In this document: positions 8,500-19,256 of the stretch, one piece after another
Numbering within the stretch: the stretch's first letter is position 1
How the letters are laid out: each line of letters opens with the position of its first letter
Source of the DNA: Achromobacter seleniivolatilans
Lineage (GTDB): Bacteria > Pseudomonadota > Gammaproteobacteria > Burkholderiales > Burkholderiaceae_B
Length of the DNA stretch: 64,000 nucleotides
Assembly: GCF_030864005.1 (NCBI RefSeq)
Contig: NZ_CP132976.1
Span: 2,108,001 to 2,172,000, forward strand
Direction of reading: 5' to 3'
Translations under genes and position numbers: made by a program
Notes under the pieces: generated by a model
What the model was told of the DNA's origin: nothing
Database searches by the model: none
The model's input: the letters and a program-made list of their open reading frames with translations, nothing else

Positions 8500-9104
8500 G
8501 ACGACAGGCCGAAGGCCTTGATGGGAGCAAAGCTGCGCCGGTGTTCGGCGCAGGGACCGTGTTCGCGCAGCATCTGCAAGTGCAGCGCCGTGCCATAGCC
8601 TTTGTGCTGGTCGAATGCGTACTGCGGGTAGAGCGCGTGCAGTCGAAGCAGATCCGCGTCTCGCGCTGTCTTCGCCAAAATCGATGCGGCAGAAATCGCG
8701 GGCACCAGGGCGTCGCCCTTAATGACAGTTTGCACGGTGCAGCCAAGCTTAGGCGCCTGATTACCGTCCACCAATGCCAGTTGGGCTGGGGTAGACAAGC
8801 CCTGCACCGCCCGCTGCATCGCCAGCATGGTGGCGCGCAGAATGTTCATCGTATCAATCTCATCCACGCTGGCGCTGGCAATGCACCAAGCTAGCGCGCG
8901 CTCTTGAATCAAGAGCGCCAGCGCTTCGCGCTTGGCCGCTTTTAACACCTTGGAATCGGCCAACCCGTCGATCGGGCGTTCCGGGTCAAGAATGACGGCT
9001 GCGGCATAGACAGCACCCGCCAATGGACCCCGTCCGGCCTCGTCAACACCTGCCGTCAACATGGCGGGCTGCACGGGCGCCGCAAACAGATCAGGCTGCT
9101 CCAC
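8496..9104 (-). CDS. rnhB: Ribonuclease HII
   Basis: Starting at the GTG at 9104, the product is 202 residues, the usual RNase HII length. It cleaves the RNA strand of RNA-DNA hybrids and single ribonucleotides in [16 protein letters not shown] supplies the first acidic residues, ADSKVL follows, and [10 protein letters not shown] and HKGYGT complete the family pattern. GGAGG stands six bases before the GTG, inside the end of lpxB, so the genes overlap by 14 bp. Longer starts in the same frame lack this support. Confidence 0.95.
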   Translation of the reverse strand: MEQPDLFAAPVQPAMLTAGVDEAGRGPLAGAVYAAAVILDPERPIDGLADSKVLKAAKREALALLIQERALAWCIASASVDEIDTMNILRATMLAMQRAVQGLSTPAQLALVDGNQAPKLGCTVQTVIKGDALVPAISAASILAKTARDADLLRLHALYPQYAFDQHKGYGTALHLQMLREHGPCAEHRRSFAPIKAFGLSS

Positions 9105-10287
9105 CCGCCACCTCCAGGATGGCCTGGGCAGCCAGGGCTGGCGTGTCTCGCTGCAACTCCTGGTGCATGGCCGTAAAGCGAGCCTCGACACGCGCGATCA
9201 GGGCGTCATCGGTCAGCGATGCCCAGGTCGCCTCGGCCAGCTTTTCGGGCGTGGCGTCGTCTTGCAGCAGCTCGGGCACGGCAAAATCGCGCAACAGCAC
9301 ATTCGGCAGGCCAACCCACGGCAAATAGGGCCGCTGTTGTCCGGACTTCCACGTCATGATGCGGCGCATCCATGGCGACAGCACGTACGAAATCACCATC
9401 GGTCGCTTGTATAGCGCGGTCTCAAGCGTTGCTGTACCGCTGGCCACCAACACCGCCGTAGCGGCTTCCATAACGGACCACGCCACCGGCGCCTTGCGGT
9501 CACCGCCCGCCCCGTGCAGGTCATCAGCGGTGATGCAACGCAGGCCCGGCACCGGGTACTGAGCCAGAATGGCCTGAAATTCCGCGCGCCGCTGATCGTT
9601 GACCATGGGTACAACGCATTGCAACGCCGGGTCTTTCTTTAGCAGCAATTGCGCGGCTTGCAGAAATCGTGGCGCCAACAGCCGGATTTCAGATGAACGG
9701 CTACCCGGCAAGATGGCCAACACGCGTGCGTTCTGATCTATACCAAGGCGTTCGCGCGCGGCGGCGCGATCCGGTTCCATTGGGATAGCACCCGCCAGCG
9801 GATGCCCCACGTAGGTAACGGGAATGCCTTCCTTGCGGTAGATCTCTTCCTCGAACGGGAACAGCACCAGCATGTGCGACACAGACTCGCGGATTTTGTG
9901 GATGCGCTCGTAGCGCCACGCCCAGATGGAGGGCCCGACAAAATGCACGGTTGGCGTGCCAGCCAGACGCAACTGGTGTTCCAGCCGCAGATTGAAATCG
10001 GGTGCGTCGATGCCCACAAACACGGATGGCGGCTCGGCCAGCCAGCGGCGCTTGACGTCGCGATAAGTGCCCAACAAGCTGGGCAATCGCTTTAGCGCAT
10101 CGACATAACCAAAGACCGTCAGGGCATGCATGGGATGCCAGACGTCGAAATCGCGGGCCTGCATTTGCGGCCCGCCGATACCTTCGCAGTGAATGCCTGA
10201 ATCGCGCGCTTGCAGACCGGCAATGATCCGGCCGGCCAGCAGATCGCCCGAAGGCTCGCCGGCCACCATGCCGATCCGCGTGCTCAT
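9091..10287 (-). CDS. lpxB: Lipid-A-disaccharide synthase
   Basis: This 398-residue GT19 glycosyltransferase joins UDP-2,3-diacylglucosamine and lipid X to form the lipid A disaccharide. The conserved GEPSGD (residues 10-15) opens the protein. [16 protein letters not shown] and the late [10 protein letters not shown] block are typical. Its start overlaps the lpxA stop by 4 bp and its end overlaps rnhB by 14 bp, so translation along lpxA-lpxB-rnhB is probably coupled. Confidence 0.97.
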   Translation of the reverse strand: MSTRIGMVAGEPSGDLLAGRIIAGLQARDSGIHCEGIGGPQMQARDFDVWHPMHALTVFGYVDALKRLPSLLGTYRDVKRRWLAEPPSVFVGIDAPDFNLRLEHQLRLAGTPTVHFVGPSIWAWRYERIHKIRESVSHMLVLFPFEEEIYRKEGIPVTYVGHPLAGAIPMEPDRAAARERLGIDQNARVLAILPGSRSSEIRLLAPRFLQAAQLLLKKDPALQCVVPMVNDQRRAEFQAILAQYPVPGLRCITADDLHGAGGDRKAPVAWSVMEAATAVLVASGTATLETALYKRPMVISYVLSPWMRRIMTWKSGQQRPYLPWVGLPNVLLRDFAVPELLQDDATPEKLAEATWASLTDDALIARVEARFTAMHQELQRDTPALAAQAILEVAGGAA

Positions 10288-11078
10288 GGACGGATGATGC
10301 CGCGGGAAGCGACGTCCAGGAAATCGAGCAGCGTTTGCAGGTGCTCGGCCGCTTCGGGGATGGACTGTTGACGCTCGCGCAACTCGGCGCGCGCGGCATC
10401 CAGCGGCAAACCGCGGCGGTAAATGATTTTGTAGGCTTCACGCAGAGCCGAAACCATCACCGGCGTAAATCCGCGACGCTTCAGGCCTTCAACGTTAATG
10501 CCCACCGGACGACAAGGGTTGCCAGCCGCCAGCACAAACGGCGGCGTGTCTTGCATCAGCGAACTGTTGCCGCCCGTCATGGTGTGCGCGCCGACGCGCG
10601 AGAACTGATGCACCCCGGTCAGACCGCCAATAATGGCCCAGTCGCCAACGTGGACGTGGCCGCCCAGTTGTACCGAATTGGCCAGAATCGTGTTACTTCC
10701 GATATGGCAGTCATGCGCCACGTGAACGTAGGCCATGATCCAGTTGTCATCGCCCAGCGTGGTCACGCCGCCATCCTGCACCGTGCCCGTATTCAGCGTG
10801 ACAAATTCACGGACGGTGTTGCGGTCGCCAATCGTCAGACCCGTGAGCTCGCCCGCGTACTTCTTATCCTGCGGCATGCCGCCGATGGAGCAGTAGCGGT
10901 AGAAGCGGTTGTCGCGCCCAATGGTTGTAACGCCATCGACCATGCAGTACGGACCGATCTCCGTGCCCGCACCGATGGTCACATTCGGCCCAACCACCGC
11001 GAACGGTCCGATCACGGCGGTCGGATCAATGTTGGCCGCCGGATCAACGACAGCGGTAGGATGGATGTTTCCTGCCAT
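10284..11078 (-). CDS. lpxA: UDP-N-acetylglucosamine acyltransferase
   Basis: The 264-residue protein is a left-handed beta-helix acyltransferase built from hexapeptide repeats (such as IGPFAVVGPNVTIG). It performs the first step of lipid A synthesis, moving a 3-hydroxyacyl chain from ACP to UDP-GlcNAc. The catalytic histidine is His122 in HVAHDCHIG. The C-terminal helical part begins near GLKRRGF. It starts directly after the fabZ stop and overlaps lpxB. Confidence 0.97.
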   Translation of the reverse strand: MAGNIHPTAVVDPAANIDPTAVIGPFAVVGPNVTIGAGTEIGPYCMVDGVTTIGRDNRFYRYCSIGGMPQDKKYAGELTGLTIGDRNTVREFVTLNTGTVQDGGVTTLGDDNWIMAYVHVAHDCHIGSNTILANSVQLGGHVHVGDWAIIGGLTGVHQFSRVGAHTMTGGNSSLMQDTPPFVLAAGNPCRPVGINVEGLKRRGFTPVMVSALREAYKIIYRRGLPLDAARAELRERQQSIPEAAEHLQTLLDFLDVASRGIIRP

Positions 11079-11534
11079 TTACTCTTCCAGGCTGCGAATC
11101 GCGCACATCAGCTTGGCCGACGCCACTTCCTGACCGTCCACCGTTGCGCGCGCTTGGTACTTACAGATGCTGCGGCTCAAACGCAGGGCTTCAACTTCGA
11201 TACGCAGCTGGTCACCCGGCACGACCGGGCGGCGGAAACGGGCGTCATCGATACCCACCAGGTAGTACGCCGTTTTCGAACCTTCGCATTTCAAGCCGCC
11301 GTTCTCGTCCGTGAACGAAAACAACGCCGAGGCTTGCGCCATGGCTTCCACGATGAGCACGCCCGGCATCACCGGATGGTGAGGAAAGTGACCGTTGAAA
11401 AACGGTTCGTTGATCGAGACGTTCTTGATAGCGACAATGGATTTGCCGGGCACCATTTCAACGACGCGATCAATCAGCAGCATCGGGTAACGATGCGGCA
11501 GCCTTTCCATGATCCCCTTGATGTCGAGTTCCAT
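11079..11534 (-). CDS. fabZ: 3-hydroxyacyl-[ACP] dehydratase
   Basis: The 151-residue hot-dog-fold dehydratase removes water from 3-hydroxyacyl-ACP in fatty acid synthesis and competes with LpxA and LpxD for the same substrate. The active site is visible as [11 protein letters not shown] with His49 and VEAMAQ with Glu63. It lies between lpxD and lpxA, the usual place. The stop codon abuts the lpxA start. Confidence 0.97.
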   Translation of the reverse strand: MELDIKGIMERLPHRYPMLLIDRVVEMVPGKSIVAIKNVSINEPFFNGHFPHHPVMPGVLIVEAMAQASALFSFTDENGGLKCEGSKTAYYLVGIDDARFRRPVVPGDQLRIEVEALRLSRSICKYQARATVDGQEVASAKLMCAIRSLEE

Positions 11535-11601
11535 TTTTCTATTCTTTCCTGCGAAATGAAATAATCTTGGCGCGTGCGCGCCAGGGCGGCGACAGCACGC
11601 C

Positions 11602-12699
11602 CTAGTCTTTTTCCAGCGTCCGCACGCGGCGGCGCAGTTGCGCCAACTGCTGTATCACGGCCGCGTTGCGCTGCCATTCACCATGTTCCGCATACGGGAA
11701 TACTCCGGTATAGCGGCCAGGCTTCGAAATATTGGACGTCACCGCAGTGCCGCCCGAAATGTGGACGTCGTCAACCAAAGTCAGGTGTCCTGACAACATG
11801 GCCGCGCCGCCGATCGTGCAACGTTCACCAATGGTGGTGGACCCTGCAATGCCCACGCACGCCGCTACCGCAGTATGCGCGCCGATGCGCACGTTATGCG
11901 CCACCATAATCTGGTTGTCCAGCTTGACGCCATCCGACACCAGCGTGTCTTCCAGCGCGCCGCGGTCCACCGTGGTGTTGGCGCCGATTTCGACATCGTT
12001 ACCGATGGACACGCCACCCAGCTGCGGAATCTTGCCCCAAGCGCCCTTACCCAGCGACGGGTCCGGCGCAAAGCCAAAACCGTCTGCGCCCAGCACAACA
12101 CCGCTATGGATGATGGCTCGGGCGCCGATCTTCACGCCGTCGTACAGGGTCACGTGCGCAAACAAGCGGCCGCCAGGTCCAACAGACGAACCGGCGCCGA
12201 TCACGCAACCGGGTCCCAACACCGTATCGCGGCCGATGCGAGCACCGGATTCGACAACACAATTGGGGCCGATACGCACGCCTTCTTCAATGATCGCGTC
12301 AGGCGCGACCACAGCGGAAGGATGCGTGGACGCAGGCAGCACGGGCCGGCGCGCGGCGTCGAACCACTGCGCAACACGCGCATAAAGCAGATAGGGATGT
12401 TTGCAGACGACCAGCGCAAAAGGCGGGCGGGCCGAGCCCTCGGCTTCCAGGGCCTCGGCGACATCGGGAGAGACGATGACCGCCCCAGCCTGCGTGGCGC
12501 CAAGTTGGCTCTGGTAGCGGGGATTAGCCAGGAAAGCAATTTCCTGGCCCCCAGCCGAAGACAGAGTCCCGATGCCGCAGACCCGCAAGGGGTCCGCGCC
12601 CGGAACCGCGCTGATACGCCAGTCCATTCCCTGGGTGTTGGCAGCGCTCAACAGTGCTTCAAGTGTCGGCGCGCGGGCAAGATCCAGTAAAACCGGCAT
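11602..12699 (-). CDS. lpxD: UDP-3-O-(3-hydroxyacyl)glucosamine N-acyltransferase
   Basis: The 365-residue protein has the uridine-binding N-terminal domain (to about residue 105), a left-handed beta-helix of hexapeptide repeats and a short C-terminal helix. [15 protein letters not shown] carries the catalytic His. It adds the N-linked acyl chain in the third step of lipid A synthesis. An ompH/skp-type gene is immediately upstream (18 bp) and fabZ lies 67 bp downstream. Confidence 0.96.
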   Translation of the reverse strand: MPVLLDLARAPTLEALLSAANTQGMDWRISAVPGADPLRVCGIGTLSSAGGQEIAFLANPRYQSQLGATQAGAVIVSPDVAEALEAEGSARPPFALVVCKHPYLLYARVAQWFDAARRPVLPASTHPSAVVAPDAIIEEGVRIGPNCVVESGARIGRDTVLGPGCVIGAGSSVGPGGRLFAHVTLYDGVKIGARAIIHSGVVLGADGFGFAPDPSLGKGAWGKIPQLGGVSIGNDVEIGANTTVDRGALEDTLVSDGVKLDNQIMVAHNVRIGAHTAVAACVGIAGSTTIGERCTIGGAAMLSGHLTLVDDVHISGGTAVTSNISKPGRYTGVFPYAEHGEWQRNAAVIQQLAQLRRRVRTLEKD

Positions 12700-12717
12700 A
12701 GCTTCGACGGGTACGGC

Positions 12718-13278
12718 TTACTTGCCCAGGCTCTGAATCACCTTGTCGGTGATATCGATGCGCGGGTTGACCGTCACGGCGTCCTGAATGATCAGGTCGT
12801 AGCTTTCTTGCTCGGCGATGCGCTTGATGGCTTCGTTAGCCTTCGTGACAATGCCCGAGAACTCTTCGTTGCGGCGGCGGTTGAAGTCTTCCTGGAATTC
12901 ACGACGCTTGCGTTGCAGGTCGGTATCCAGATTGGACAAGTCGCGCTGACGCTTGACGCGATCCGATTCCGACAGGACGGGAGCATCCTTGTCGAATTTT
13001 TCGGCTTGCGAACGCAGGCTGTTGTTCAGGCGTTGGAGCTCATCGTCGCGCTTCTTGAATTCGGCTTCGATCTTGCTTTGCGCAGTCTTGGCCGGACCCG
13101 ATTCACGCAGAATCCGCTCGGTATTAACGAAACCGATCTTGGTGTTTTGAGCTTGTGCGGGAAGCGCAGCAGCCGAACCGAGAATGAGCGCACCCACCAG
13201 GGCAATGGAGCCGCCCAGCTTGCCACGGCGCTTGGCGCCCGGCGTATTCGATGATTTAAGTGCGAAATCAGACATCAT
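12718..13278 (-). CDS. OmpH/Skp-family periplasmic chaperone
   Basis: The 186-residue protein has a Sec signal peptide ending LPAQAQ and then the OmpH start NTKIGFVNTERILRES. Two long charged helices with many Lys, Glu and Arg follow, as in Skp, which holds unfolded outer-membrane proteins for the Bam complex. Two adjacent ATG codons can serve as start; GAAGGTGAG stands upstream of both. It lies between bamA and lpxD, the canonical position. I use no symbol because skp and ompH are both in use. Confidence 0.93.
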   Translation of the reverse strand: MMSDFALKSSNTPGAKRRGKLGGSIALVGALILGSAAALPAQAQNTKIGFVNTERILRESGPAKTAQSKIEAEFKKRDDELQRLNNSLRSQAEKFDKDAPVLSESDRVKRQRDLSNLDTDLQRKRREFQEDFNRRRNEEFSGIVTKANEAIKRIAEQESYDLIIQDAVTVNPRIDITDKVIQSLGK

Positions 13279-13335
13279 GAAAATCTCACCTTCAAGTAAG
13301 GCAAAGCCAAAGTGTGTATTGTGCCACTAAACAGT

Positions 13336-13370
13336 AAGGGAGCCGGGCCAAACGGCCCCTCCCTTGTTTT
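13336..13370. terminator. Hairpin between bamA and ompH
   Basis: AAGGGA (13336-13341) pairs with TCCCTT (13360-13365), and GGGCC (13345-13349) pairs with GGCCC (13354-13358). TTTT follows on the plus side. Within the minus-strand operon it may partly terminate after bamA or stabilise the upstream message. Confidence 0.5.
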
Positions 13371-13388
13371 CAAGCGTAACGCAGCTGC

Positions 13389-15716
13389 TTAGAAACCGGT
13401 CCCGATCTGGAACTGGAAGCTTTGCTTGTCGTCGCCAGCCTTGGAATTAAGCGGGCGAGCGTAAGACAGTTGCAGCGGACCCATCGGCGACTGCCACGAC
13501 AGACCGATACCTGCCGAGAAACGCCAGCCGCAAGGATCTTCCACCTCGGAACCCGGCTTGCCAGCCGCGCAACCCAGATCGGACGAAACCTGACCGGCAT
13601 CGCTGAAGATAAACCAACGCAAGGTCCGGTCCTTCGAGGCACCCGGGAACGGCAGATACAACTGGGCATTGGCCACAATACGGCGCGTGCCACCCAGATA
13701 ATCGCCCGTCTTCGTGTCACGCGGACCCAACGACGACCCTTCGTAACCGCGAACGGTACCAATACCGCCGGCATAGACGTTCTTGATGACCGGGTAGTCC
13801 TTGCCACCGTAACTTCTGCCCCAATCCGCCATGCCGTTAAGCGCCAGCGTGTAAGAGCCGCCCAACGGAACAAAGTACTGTTGTTGCGCAGTCAGCAGCG
13901 TGTACTTCAGATCAACCGTCGACACGTCAGCCTTCAAGCGCGTGTACGAACCCTTGGTCGGCGCCAGAGCGCTATCGCGGGTGTCGTTCGACCAGCCGGT
14001 ATTGAAGATCACCGAATTGGTCGAATCGCCGTAGTCCTTAACGAACTTGTCGTAAGCAGCAGGCGAGTTGTCGAACAAATCGATCTGGTTATGCTCGAGA
14101 TTGGCGCCCATGAAAATCCGGTCGTATTCCGAAATCGGAATGCCGAAGTTCATGCCCAGGCCAATGGCCTTGACGCGGTAATCACCGTCGTTGTTATTCC
14201 AGGGCTCGGTCACGCGGTAGTACGCAGACGTGGTGCGGCTGATGCCGTCCTTGGTCCAGTACGGATCGGTATGCGACAACACGACCGCGCGGTTTGTCTT
14301 GCTGGTATTCAATTGCAGCGTCAGGTTGGTGCCGCTGCCGAAGACGTTGTCTTCACTGATACCGGCCGACAGAATGGCCTTTTCAGACGAGCCGTAACCC
14401 ACGCCCAGGTTGATCATGCCCGTGGGCTTTTCTTTCACGTCAACGTTGACGTCAACCTGGTCGGGCGAACCCGGAACCGGATCAGTCTTCACATTGACGT
14501 CGCTGAAATAGCCCAGGCGATCCACACGGTCGCGCGAGGTCTTGATATCTTTGGCGTCGTACCAGGCTGCTTCCTGCTGGCGCATTTCGCGGCGCACGAC
14601 TTCGTCACGGGTACGGGTATTGCCACCGATCTGGATGCGGCGCACATACACACGGCGGCTCGGATCAACGTAGAACGTCAGATCGGCTTCGTGTTTGGCG
14701 CGGTCCAGTTGCGGGTTCGGGTTGACGTTCGCAAACGCGTAGCCCAATTCGCCCAGATAGTCGGTAATCGCCTTGGCCGAATCGTTAGCCTTGGCGGCCG
14801 AGAAGGTCTCGTCCGCCTTGACTTGCAACAGCGCATTGATCTCTTTGTCCAGGCCGAGCAAGTTGCCAGCCAGCTTCACGCTGCGCACCTTGTAGGGCTC
14901 GCCTTCGTGAACGGTGATCGTGATGCGGATGTCTTTGCGGTCCGGAGAAATCGTGACCTGCGGGGGTTCCACCGAAAACTCCAGGTAACCCTTGTCCAGG
15001 TAGAACGAACGCAGACGTTCCAGATCGCCTTCGAGCTTTTCGCGCGAGTACTTGTCGGTATCCGTGTACCAGGTCAGCCAGCCCGGCGTCGTCAGCTTGA
15101 ATTCATCAAGCAGATCGCTTTCCGAAAAGGCCTTGTTGCCGACGAAGCGGATTTCCTGAATGCGGGCCACGGCGCCTTCGAACACGTCGAAGCTCACGCC
15201 CACGCGGTTGCGCGGCAGCGGCGTCACGGTGGACGTCACCTCAACGCCATACTTGCCCTTGGACAGGTACTGCTGCTTCAGTTCGTACTCGGCGCGCTCA
15301 AGCATCGAGCGGTCGAAAATGCGGCCCTCGGCAAAACCCACCTGCCCGAGGGACGTGGTGATGGCCTTGGAGTCGAACTCGCGCATGCCGTTGAAATTGA
15401 CGGAAGCGATCGTCGGACGTTCCTGCACGACCACGACGACAACGTTGTTGTCAGTCTGGATCTGCACGTCGGTGAAAAAGCCAGTGCCGTAAAGACGGCG
15501 AATGGCTTCGGTCGCTTCTTCTTCGGTGAATTTCTCGCCCACCTTGACGGGGAGATATCCGAAGACGGTGCCAGCGTCAGTGCGTTGAATACCCTCTACG
15601 CGGATATCCCGCACGACAAAAGGGTCAAAGGCTTGGGCCATAGCCGGTAACAGCAACGCGGCGATAAGACCCGGCAGTACACCCTTTTTGTGATGAAACA
15701 TCCGGCGAAAAGACAT
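13389..15716 (-). CDS. bamA: Outer membrane protein assembly factor BamA
   Basis: From the ATG at 15716 the protein has 775 residues. A signal peptide ends MAQAF. Five POTRA domains occupy roughly residues 30-430 (the first starts VVRDIRVEGIQRTDAGTVF). A 16-stranded barrel follows and ends with the outer-membrane signature QFQIGTGF. The conserved L6 motif GTVRGYEG is present. It inserts beta-barrel proteins into the outer membrane. A TTG start 24 bases earlier is open but less likely, since GAGG is 10 bases before the chosen ATG. rseP lies upstream and ompH downstream. Confidence 0.96.
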   Translation of the reverse strand: MSFRRMFHHKKGVLPGLIAALLLPAMAQAFDPFVVRDIRVEGIQRTDAGTVFGYLPVKVGEKFTEEEATEAIRRLYGTGFFTDVQIQTDNNVVVVVVQERPTIASVNFNGMREFDSKAITTSLGQVGFAEGRIFDRSMLERAEYELKQQYLSKGKYGVEVTSTVTPLPRNRVGVSFDVFEGAVARIQEIRFVGNKAFSESDLLDEFKLTTPGWLTWYTDTDKYSREKLEGDLERLRSFYLDKGYLEFSVEPPQVTISPDRKDIRITITVHEGEPYKVRSVKLAGNLLGLDKEINALLQVKADETFSAAKANDSAKAITDYLGELGYAFANVNPNPQLDRAKHEADLTFYVDPSRRVYVRRIQIGGNTRTRDEVVRREMRQQEAAWYDAKDIKTSRDRVDRLGYFSDVNVKTDPVPGSPDQVDVNVDVKEKPTGMINLGVGYGSSEKAILSAGISEDNVFGSGTNLTLQLNTSKTNRAVVLSHTDPYWTKDGISRTTSAYYRVTEPWNNNDGDYRVKAIGLGMNFGIPISEYDRIFMGANLEHNQIDLFDNSPAAYDKFVKDYGDSTNSVIFNTGWSNDTRDSALAPTKGSYTRLKADVSTVDLKYTLLTAQQQYFVPLGGSYTLALNGMADWGRSYGGKDYPVIKNVYAGGIGTVRGYEGSSLGPRDTKTGDYLGGTRRIVANAQLYLPFPGASKDRTLRWFIFSDAGQVSSDLGCAAGKPGSEVEDPCGWRFSAGIGLSWQSPMGPLQLSYARPLNSKAGDDKQSFQFQIGTGF

Positions 15717-15769
15717 CCTTGAGTATCCTCGGTCGTGCAAATGGCGGGGGATTTTATGCTAAATCGCGT

Positions 15770-17101
15770 TTAAGTGAATAAACGCGTGAAATCGTTGAAC
15801 AGCGCAAGCCCCATAAGGCCTGCCAATAAACCTATGCCGGCGCGTTGTCCGATATCGATCCACCTCGCTGGCGGCGGGCTACCCCGCACAATTTCGACGA
15901 GATAGTACAGCAGATGACCACCATCCAGCATAGGAATGGGCAGCAAATTTAATACGCCCAGGCTGATACTGATCAACGCAATATAGGCGATATACGCAAC
16001 AATCCCGATTCTGGCGGTCTGGCCAGCGTAGTCCGCGATGGTCACAGGGCCGCTGACATTACGCCAAGACACCTCGCCAGTCACCATACGGCCCATCATG
16101 CGCAGCGAGAACCAAGCGGTGTCCCAAGTGCGGACAGCACCGCGCCACAGGCTGTCAAAGACGCCATAACGCACAGTGACCATCGGGATATCGCCGCCCA
16201 GCTGAACGCCGAGGCGGCCGATTTCAACGCCGTTGACCGTTTCCGCCCGCGGCGTGACATTCAGAGATATGGTGGCGCCATCGCGCAGCAACGTCAGTGC
16301 CAGCGGCTTGCCCGCGCTTTCCTGAATCTGCTTGACCAGCGCGCCCGTGTCCGGGGTGGGCTGGCCATTGACGGCCACGATCAGGTCGCCCTGACGCAAA
16401 CCAGCAGCCTGCCCTTCTCCGCCATCGTTCACGGCGCGCACGGCAGGTTTAGGTTGAGCCAGGCGTATGCCCGCCGCAGCCAAGGGGTCCCCGCTGGACG
16501 GGTCCATGGTATTGGCCGGCAGGTTCAGCTCTCGCTGCTGCACACCGCCTGCGGGGGTGCTGACTTCAATTTGGGCACGGCCGCCAGTGGCCATCACGTC
16601 CATCAGGCGCCAACGCGCGTCCGACCACGATCCGACTTCTTCACCGTCTATGGCCAGAATGCGATCACCGGAAAGCAGCCCGGCACGCGCCGCAGGCGAT
16701 TCCGCCGCAGGCTGCGCGAGGATCGCTTGCGGCTCTTCCGTGCCGGCCATATTCAGGCCGGCATACAGGAAGACCGCAAGAATCAGGTTGAAAATAGGCC
16801 CCGCAGCCACGATGGCAATGCGTTTGCCGACGGATTTGTTGTTGAAGGCGCCTGCCGCTTCTGCGGCAGTGGCACCGGCAGGCGCATCGTCCTGCATCTT
16901 GACGTAGCCGCCCAAGGGCAAGGCTGAAACCGCCCATTCTGTGCCATTGCGGTCCGTGCGGCGCAGGATGACCTTGCCAAATCCCACGGAGAAACGCAAA
17001 ACCTTCACGCCGCAAAGTCGGGCTACCCAATAGTGTCCCAGCTCATGAAAAATGATCAGGGAGCCAAGCGCGACGGCAAAGGCCAGCAGGGTGAAAAGCA
17101 T
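15770..17101 (-). CDS. rseP: Site-2 intramembrane zinc protease
   Basis: The 443-residue protein has the catalytic FHELGH in the first membrane helix (His19, Glu20, His23), two PDZ regions in the middle (GLLSGDRILAIDGEEV and GLRQGDLIVAVNGQPT) and the second metal motif PIPMLDGGHLLYY near the C-terminus. It cleaves the anti-sigma-E factor inside the membrane after the first periplasmic cut and clears signal peptides. Placement between dxr and bamA is standard. Confidence 0.96.
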   Translation of the reverse strand: MLFTLLAFAVALGSLIIFHELGHYWVARLCGVKVLRFSVGFGKVILRRTDRNGTEWAVSALPLGGYVKMQDDAPAGATAAEAAGAFNNKSVGKRIAIVAAGPIFNLILAVFLYAGLNMAGTEEPQAILAQPAAESPAARAGLLSGDRILAIDGEEVGSWSDARWRLMDVMATGGRAQIEVSTPAGGVQQRELNLPANTMDPSSGDPLAAAGIRLAQPKPAVRAVNDGGEGQAAGLRQGDLIVAVNGQPTPDTGALVKQIQESAGKPLALTLLRDGATISLNVTPRAETVNGVEIGRLGVQLGGDIPMVTVRYGVFDSLWRGAVRTWDTAWFSLRMMGRMVTGEVSWRNVSGPVTIADYAGQTARIGIVAYIAYIALISISLGVLNLLPIPMLDGGHLLYYLVEIVRGSPPPARWIDIGQRAGIGLLAGLMGLALFNDFTRLFT

Positions 17102-17149
17102 CGGGATAGGAAGAATCTAGGAAAATCAGCAGCAATAGCGGCCGGCCAA

Positions 17150-18349
17150 TCAGGCCAGCCCTAGGTTACCTGCAAAGATGCGGGCTTCCGCGTCAAGCGC
17201 AAGCACATCGTCAAGACTGTTGAGCGTAACAGAAGCTTGCCGCCCCTGCCACTCCAGGGATGCCTCAATGACGCGCGGAATCCAGGTATACGCCAGACGG
17301 CCGCTCAAAAACGCATCGACGGCAACTTCATTGGCTGCATTCAAGGCCACGCAGGCGCTCTGCCCTGCCCGCAACGCTGCAAAAGACAGGTCCAGACAGG
17401 GGAAGCGCGCCAGATCGGGCTTTTCAAAGTCCAGCCGCCCCACACGCGTCAGATCCAGCAGCCCCACGCCGCTTTGCAGGCGGTCTGGAAAACCCAGTCC
17501 GTAGGCAATCGGTGTGCGCATATCGGGCTGCCCCAACTGCGCCAGCACCGATCCATCGTCATATTCCACCATCGAATGCACCACGCTTTGCGGATGCACC
17601 ACCACTTCGATGCGATCAGCTGGCATGGCAAACAACCAATGCGCCTCGATGACTTCCAAGCCCTTGTTGAGCATGGTGGCGGAATCGACGGAAATCTTGC
17701 GGCCCATGCTCCAGTTTGGATGGGCGCAAGCCTGCGCAGGCGTCACGTCTTGCAGGTCTTTCAGGTCCCGGCCACGGAACGGACCGCCGGATGCTGTCAG
17801 AAGCAGACGGCGTACCCCTGGCGCGGGCGCCTCGGGCGCCCCGGCCTTGCCCCCGTGCGGCATGCACTGGAAAATGGCGTTATGTTCGCTATCAATTGGA
17901 AGAAGTTCAGCGCCGTTGTCGCGAATTGCCTGCATGAAAAGGGAGCCAGCCGCGACCAAGGCTTCCTTATTTGCCAACAACACGCGCTTACCGCTGCGGG
18001 CTGCTGCCAGCGCGGCGGGCAAGCCCGCAGCCCCCACAATTGCCGCCATAACAGAGTCACACTGCGGGTCTGCTGCGGTATCGGCCAGCGCCTGCGCGCC
18101 GACGCGGATCTCCGGCATAGGCTGGGCGCCCGTCCAGGCGGCAATGAATTTCTTGCGGGCGGCCGCATCAGGCACCACCACGACAGCCGCTCGGCAGGCC
18201 AGGGCCTGCTCGGCCAAACGCTCCATCCGGCTATACGCGGACAGCCCGTATACGGCCAACCGTTCAGGGTGTCGCGCAATCACATCCAGAGTGCTTTCAC
18301 CGACCGAACCGGTCGACCCCAGCACGACGACGCGTTGAAAAGCCCTCAA
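17150..18349 (-). CDS. dxr: 1-deoxy-D-xylulose 5-phosphate reductoisomerase
   Basis: The 399-residue enzyme makes 2-C-methyl-D-erythritol 4-phosphate, the second step of the MEP isoprenoid pathway. [10 protein letters not shown] (residues 11-20) binds [18 protein letters not shown] holds metal ligands, and [23 protein letters not shown] is a family block. It overlaps cdsA by 4 bp, and uppS, which consumes isoprenoid precursors, is encoded just upstream. Confidence 0.97.
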   Translation of the reverse strand: MRAFQRVVVLGSTGSVGESTLDVIARHPERLAVYGLSAYSRMERLAEQALACRAAVVVVPDAAARKKFIAAWTGAQPMPEIRVGAQALADTAADPQCDSVMAAIVGAAGLPAALAAARSGKRVLLANKEALVAAGSLFMQAIRDNGAELLPIDSEHNAIFQCMPHGGKAGAPEAPAPGVRRLLLTASGGPFRGRDLKDLQDVTPAQACAHPNWSMGRKISVDSATMLNKGLEVIEAHWLFAMPADRIEVVVHPQSVVHSMVEYDDGSVLAQLGQPDMRTPIAYGLGFPDRLQSGVGLLDLTRVGRLDFEKPDLARFPCLDLSFAALRAGQSACVALNAANEVAVDAFLSGRLAYTWIPRVIEASLEWQGRQASVTLNSLDDVLALDAEARIFAGNLGLA

Positions 18350-19203
18350 AACAGCACTCCAGACAAAAGTAGCGCAAACGGCGCAACCGGAAGGATTGCG
18401 TCGATGCGGTCATAAACGCCGCCATGACCGGGCAGCAGCGTGCTGGAGTCCTTGCGCCCCGCCCTGCGCTTGAGCAGCGACTCGAACAGATCTCCAACAA
18501 TGGACAACACGCCCAGCAACGCCGCGATAGGCAAGGCTAGCCAAAACGTCCAGCGCTCCACCAGCGCATGGCCAAACGAGCCCGCCCACAAACTGGACAG
18601 GCCGATCCACACCACGGCGCCCAGAACGCCGGCAATCGCACCTTCAATCGTCTTTCCAGGGCTGACCCTCGGGGCCAGTTTACGCTTGCCGAATGCGCGA
18701 CCGGCAAAGTACGCGGCAATATCTGCCACCCAGACCAGCGCCAGCAGCGACACTACGAACCCTGCCCCACGCGCCATGAACATCTGCGCCAATACAGCCC
18801 AGGCCGCAAACGCTGCGGGCACGGAGAAGAGCGACCAGCCCAGACTGGCTGGCGCCGCGCTGGAATTCCCGCGGACCACGGCAGTCACGCCGCCAAACAG
18901 CCACACGGCGGCAACGGCAGGCACAACGTAATACAGCACCCAGGCGGGATCGGCCACAACCGTGCCATCACCCGTCAGCCAGGCGGACGTCAGCGCCAGC
19001 ATCCCGCCAAACAACAGCGCGGCGATACCAACGGAAATTAGGGGGGAAGGCGGTTGCGGCAATGTCAGGCGGAGCCACTCCCAGTTGGCGCAAGCGGCGG
19101 CCAGCGCCAGCAGGGCAACAAACCACCAGGGGTTGGCGCTGATCATGGCTGCGGCCAGAATGGCCAACAGAATGACGGCGGTAACGATACGCTGGCCCAA
19201 CAT
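18346..19203 (-). CDS. cdsA: Phosphatidate cytidylyltransferase (CDP-diglyceride synthase)
   Basis: The 285-residue polytopic membrane protein ends with the family signature [27 protein letters not shown]. It makes CDP-diacylglycerol, the branch point of phospholipid synthesis. About seven to eight hydrophobic helices are visible. The stop overlaps the dxr start, and uppS is 53 bp upstream. Confidence 0.96.
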   Translation of the reverse strand: MLGQRIVTAVILLAILAAAMISANPWWFVALLALAAACANWEWLRLTLPQPPSPLISVGIAALLFGGMLALTSAWLTGDGTVVADPAWVLYYVVPAVAAVWLFGGVTAVVRGNSSAAPASLGWSLFSVPAAFAAWAVLAQMFMARGAGFVVSLLALVWVADIAAYFAGRAFGKRKLAPRVSPGKTIEGAIAGVLGAVVWIGLSSLWAGSFGHALVERWTFWLALPIAALLGVLSIVGDLFESLLKRRAGRKDSSTLLPGHGGVYDRIDAILPVAPFALLLSGVLF

Positions 19204-19256
19204 ATGACGGTCTCCTCGGGTGCTGCTATGGGAAAGACGCGCTTGTCGCCGTCTAC

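Noticed and set aside
13422..15650. 742-codon open frame antisense to bamA
   Set aside because: Shadow of bamA; no domain, skewed composition, and the POTRA and barrel signatures lie on the other strand.
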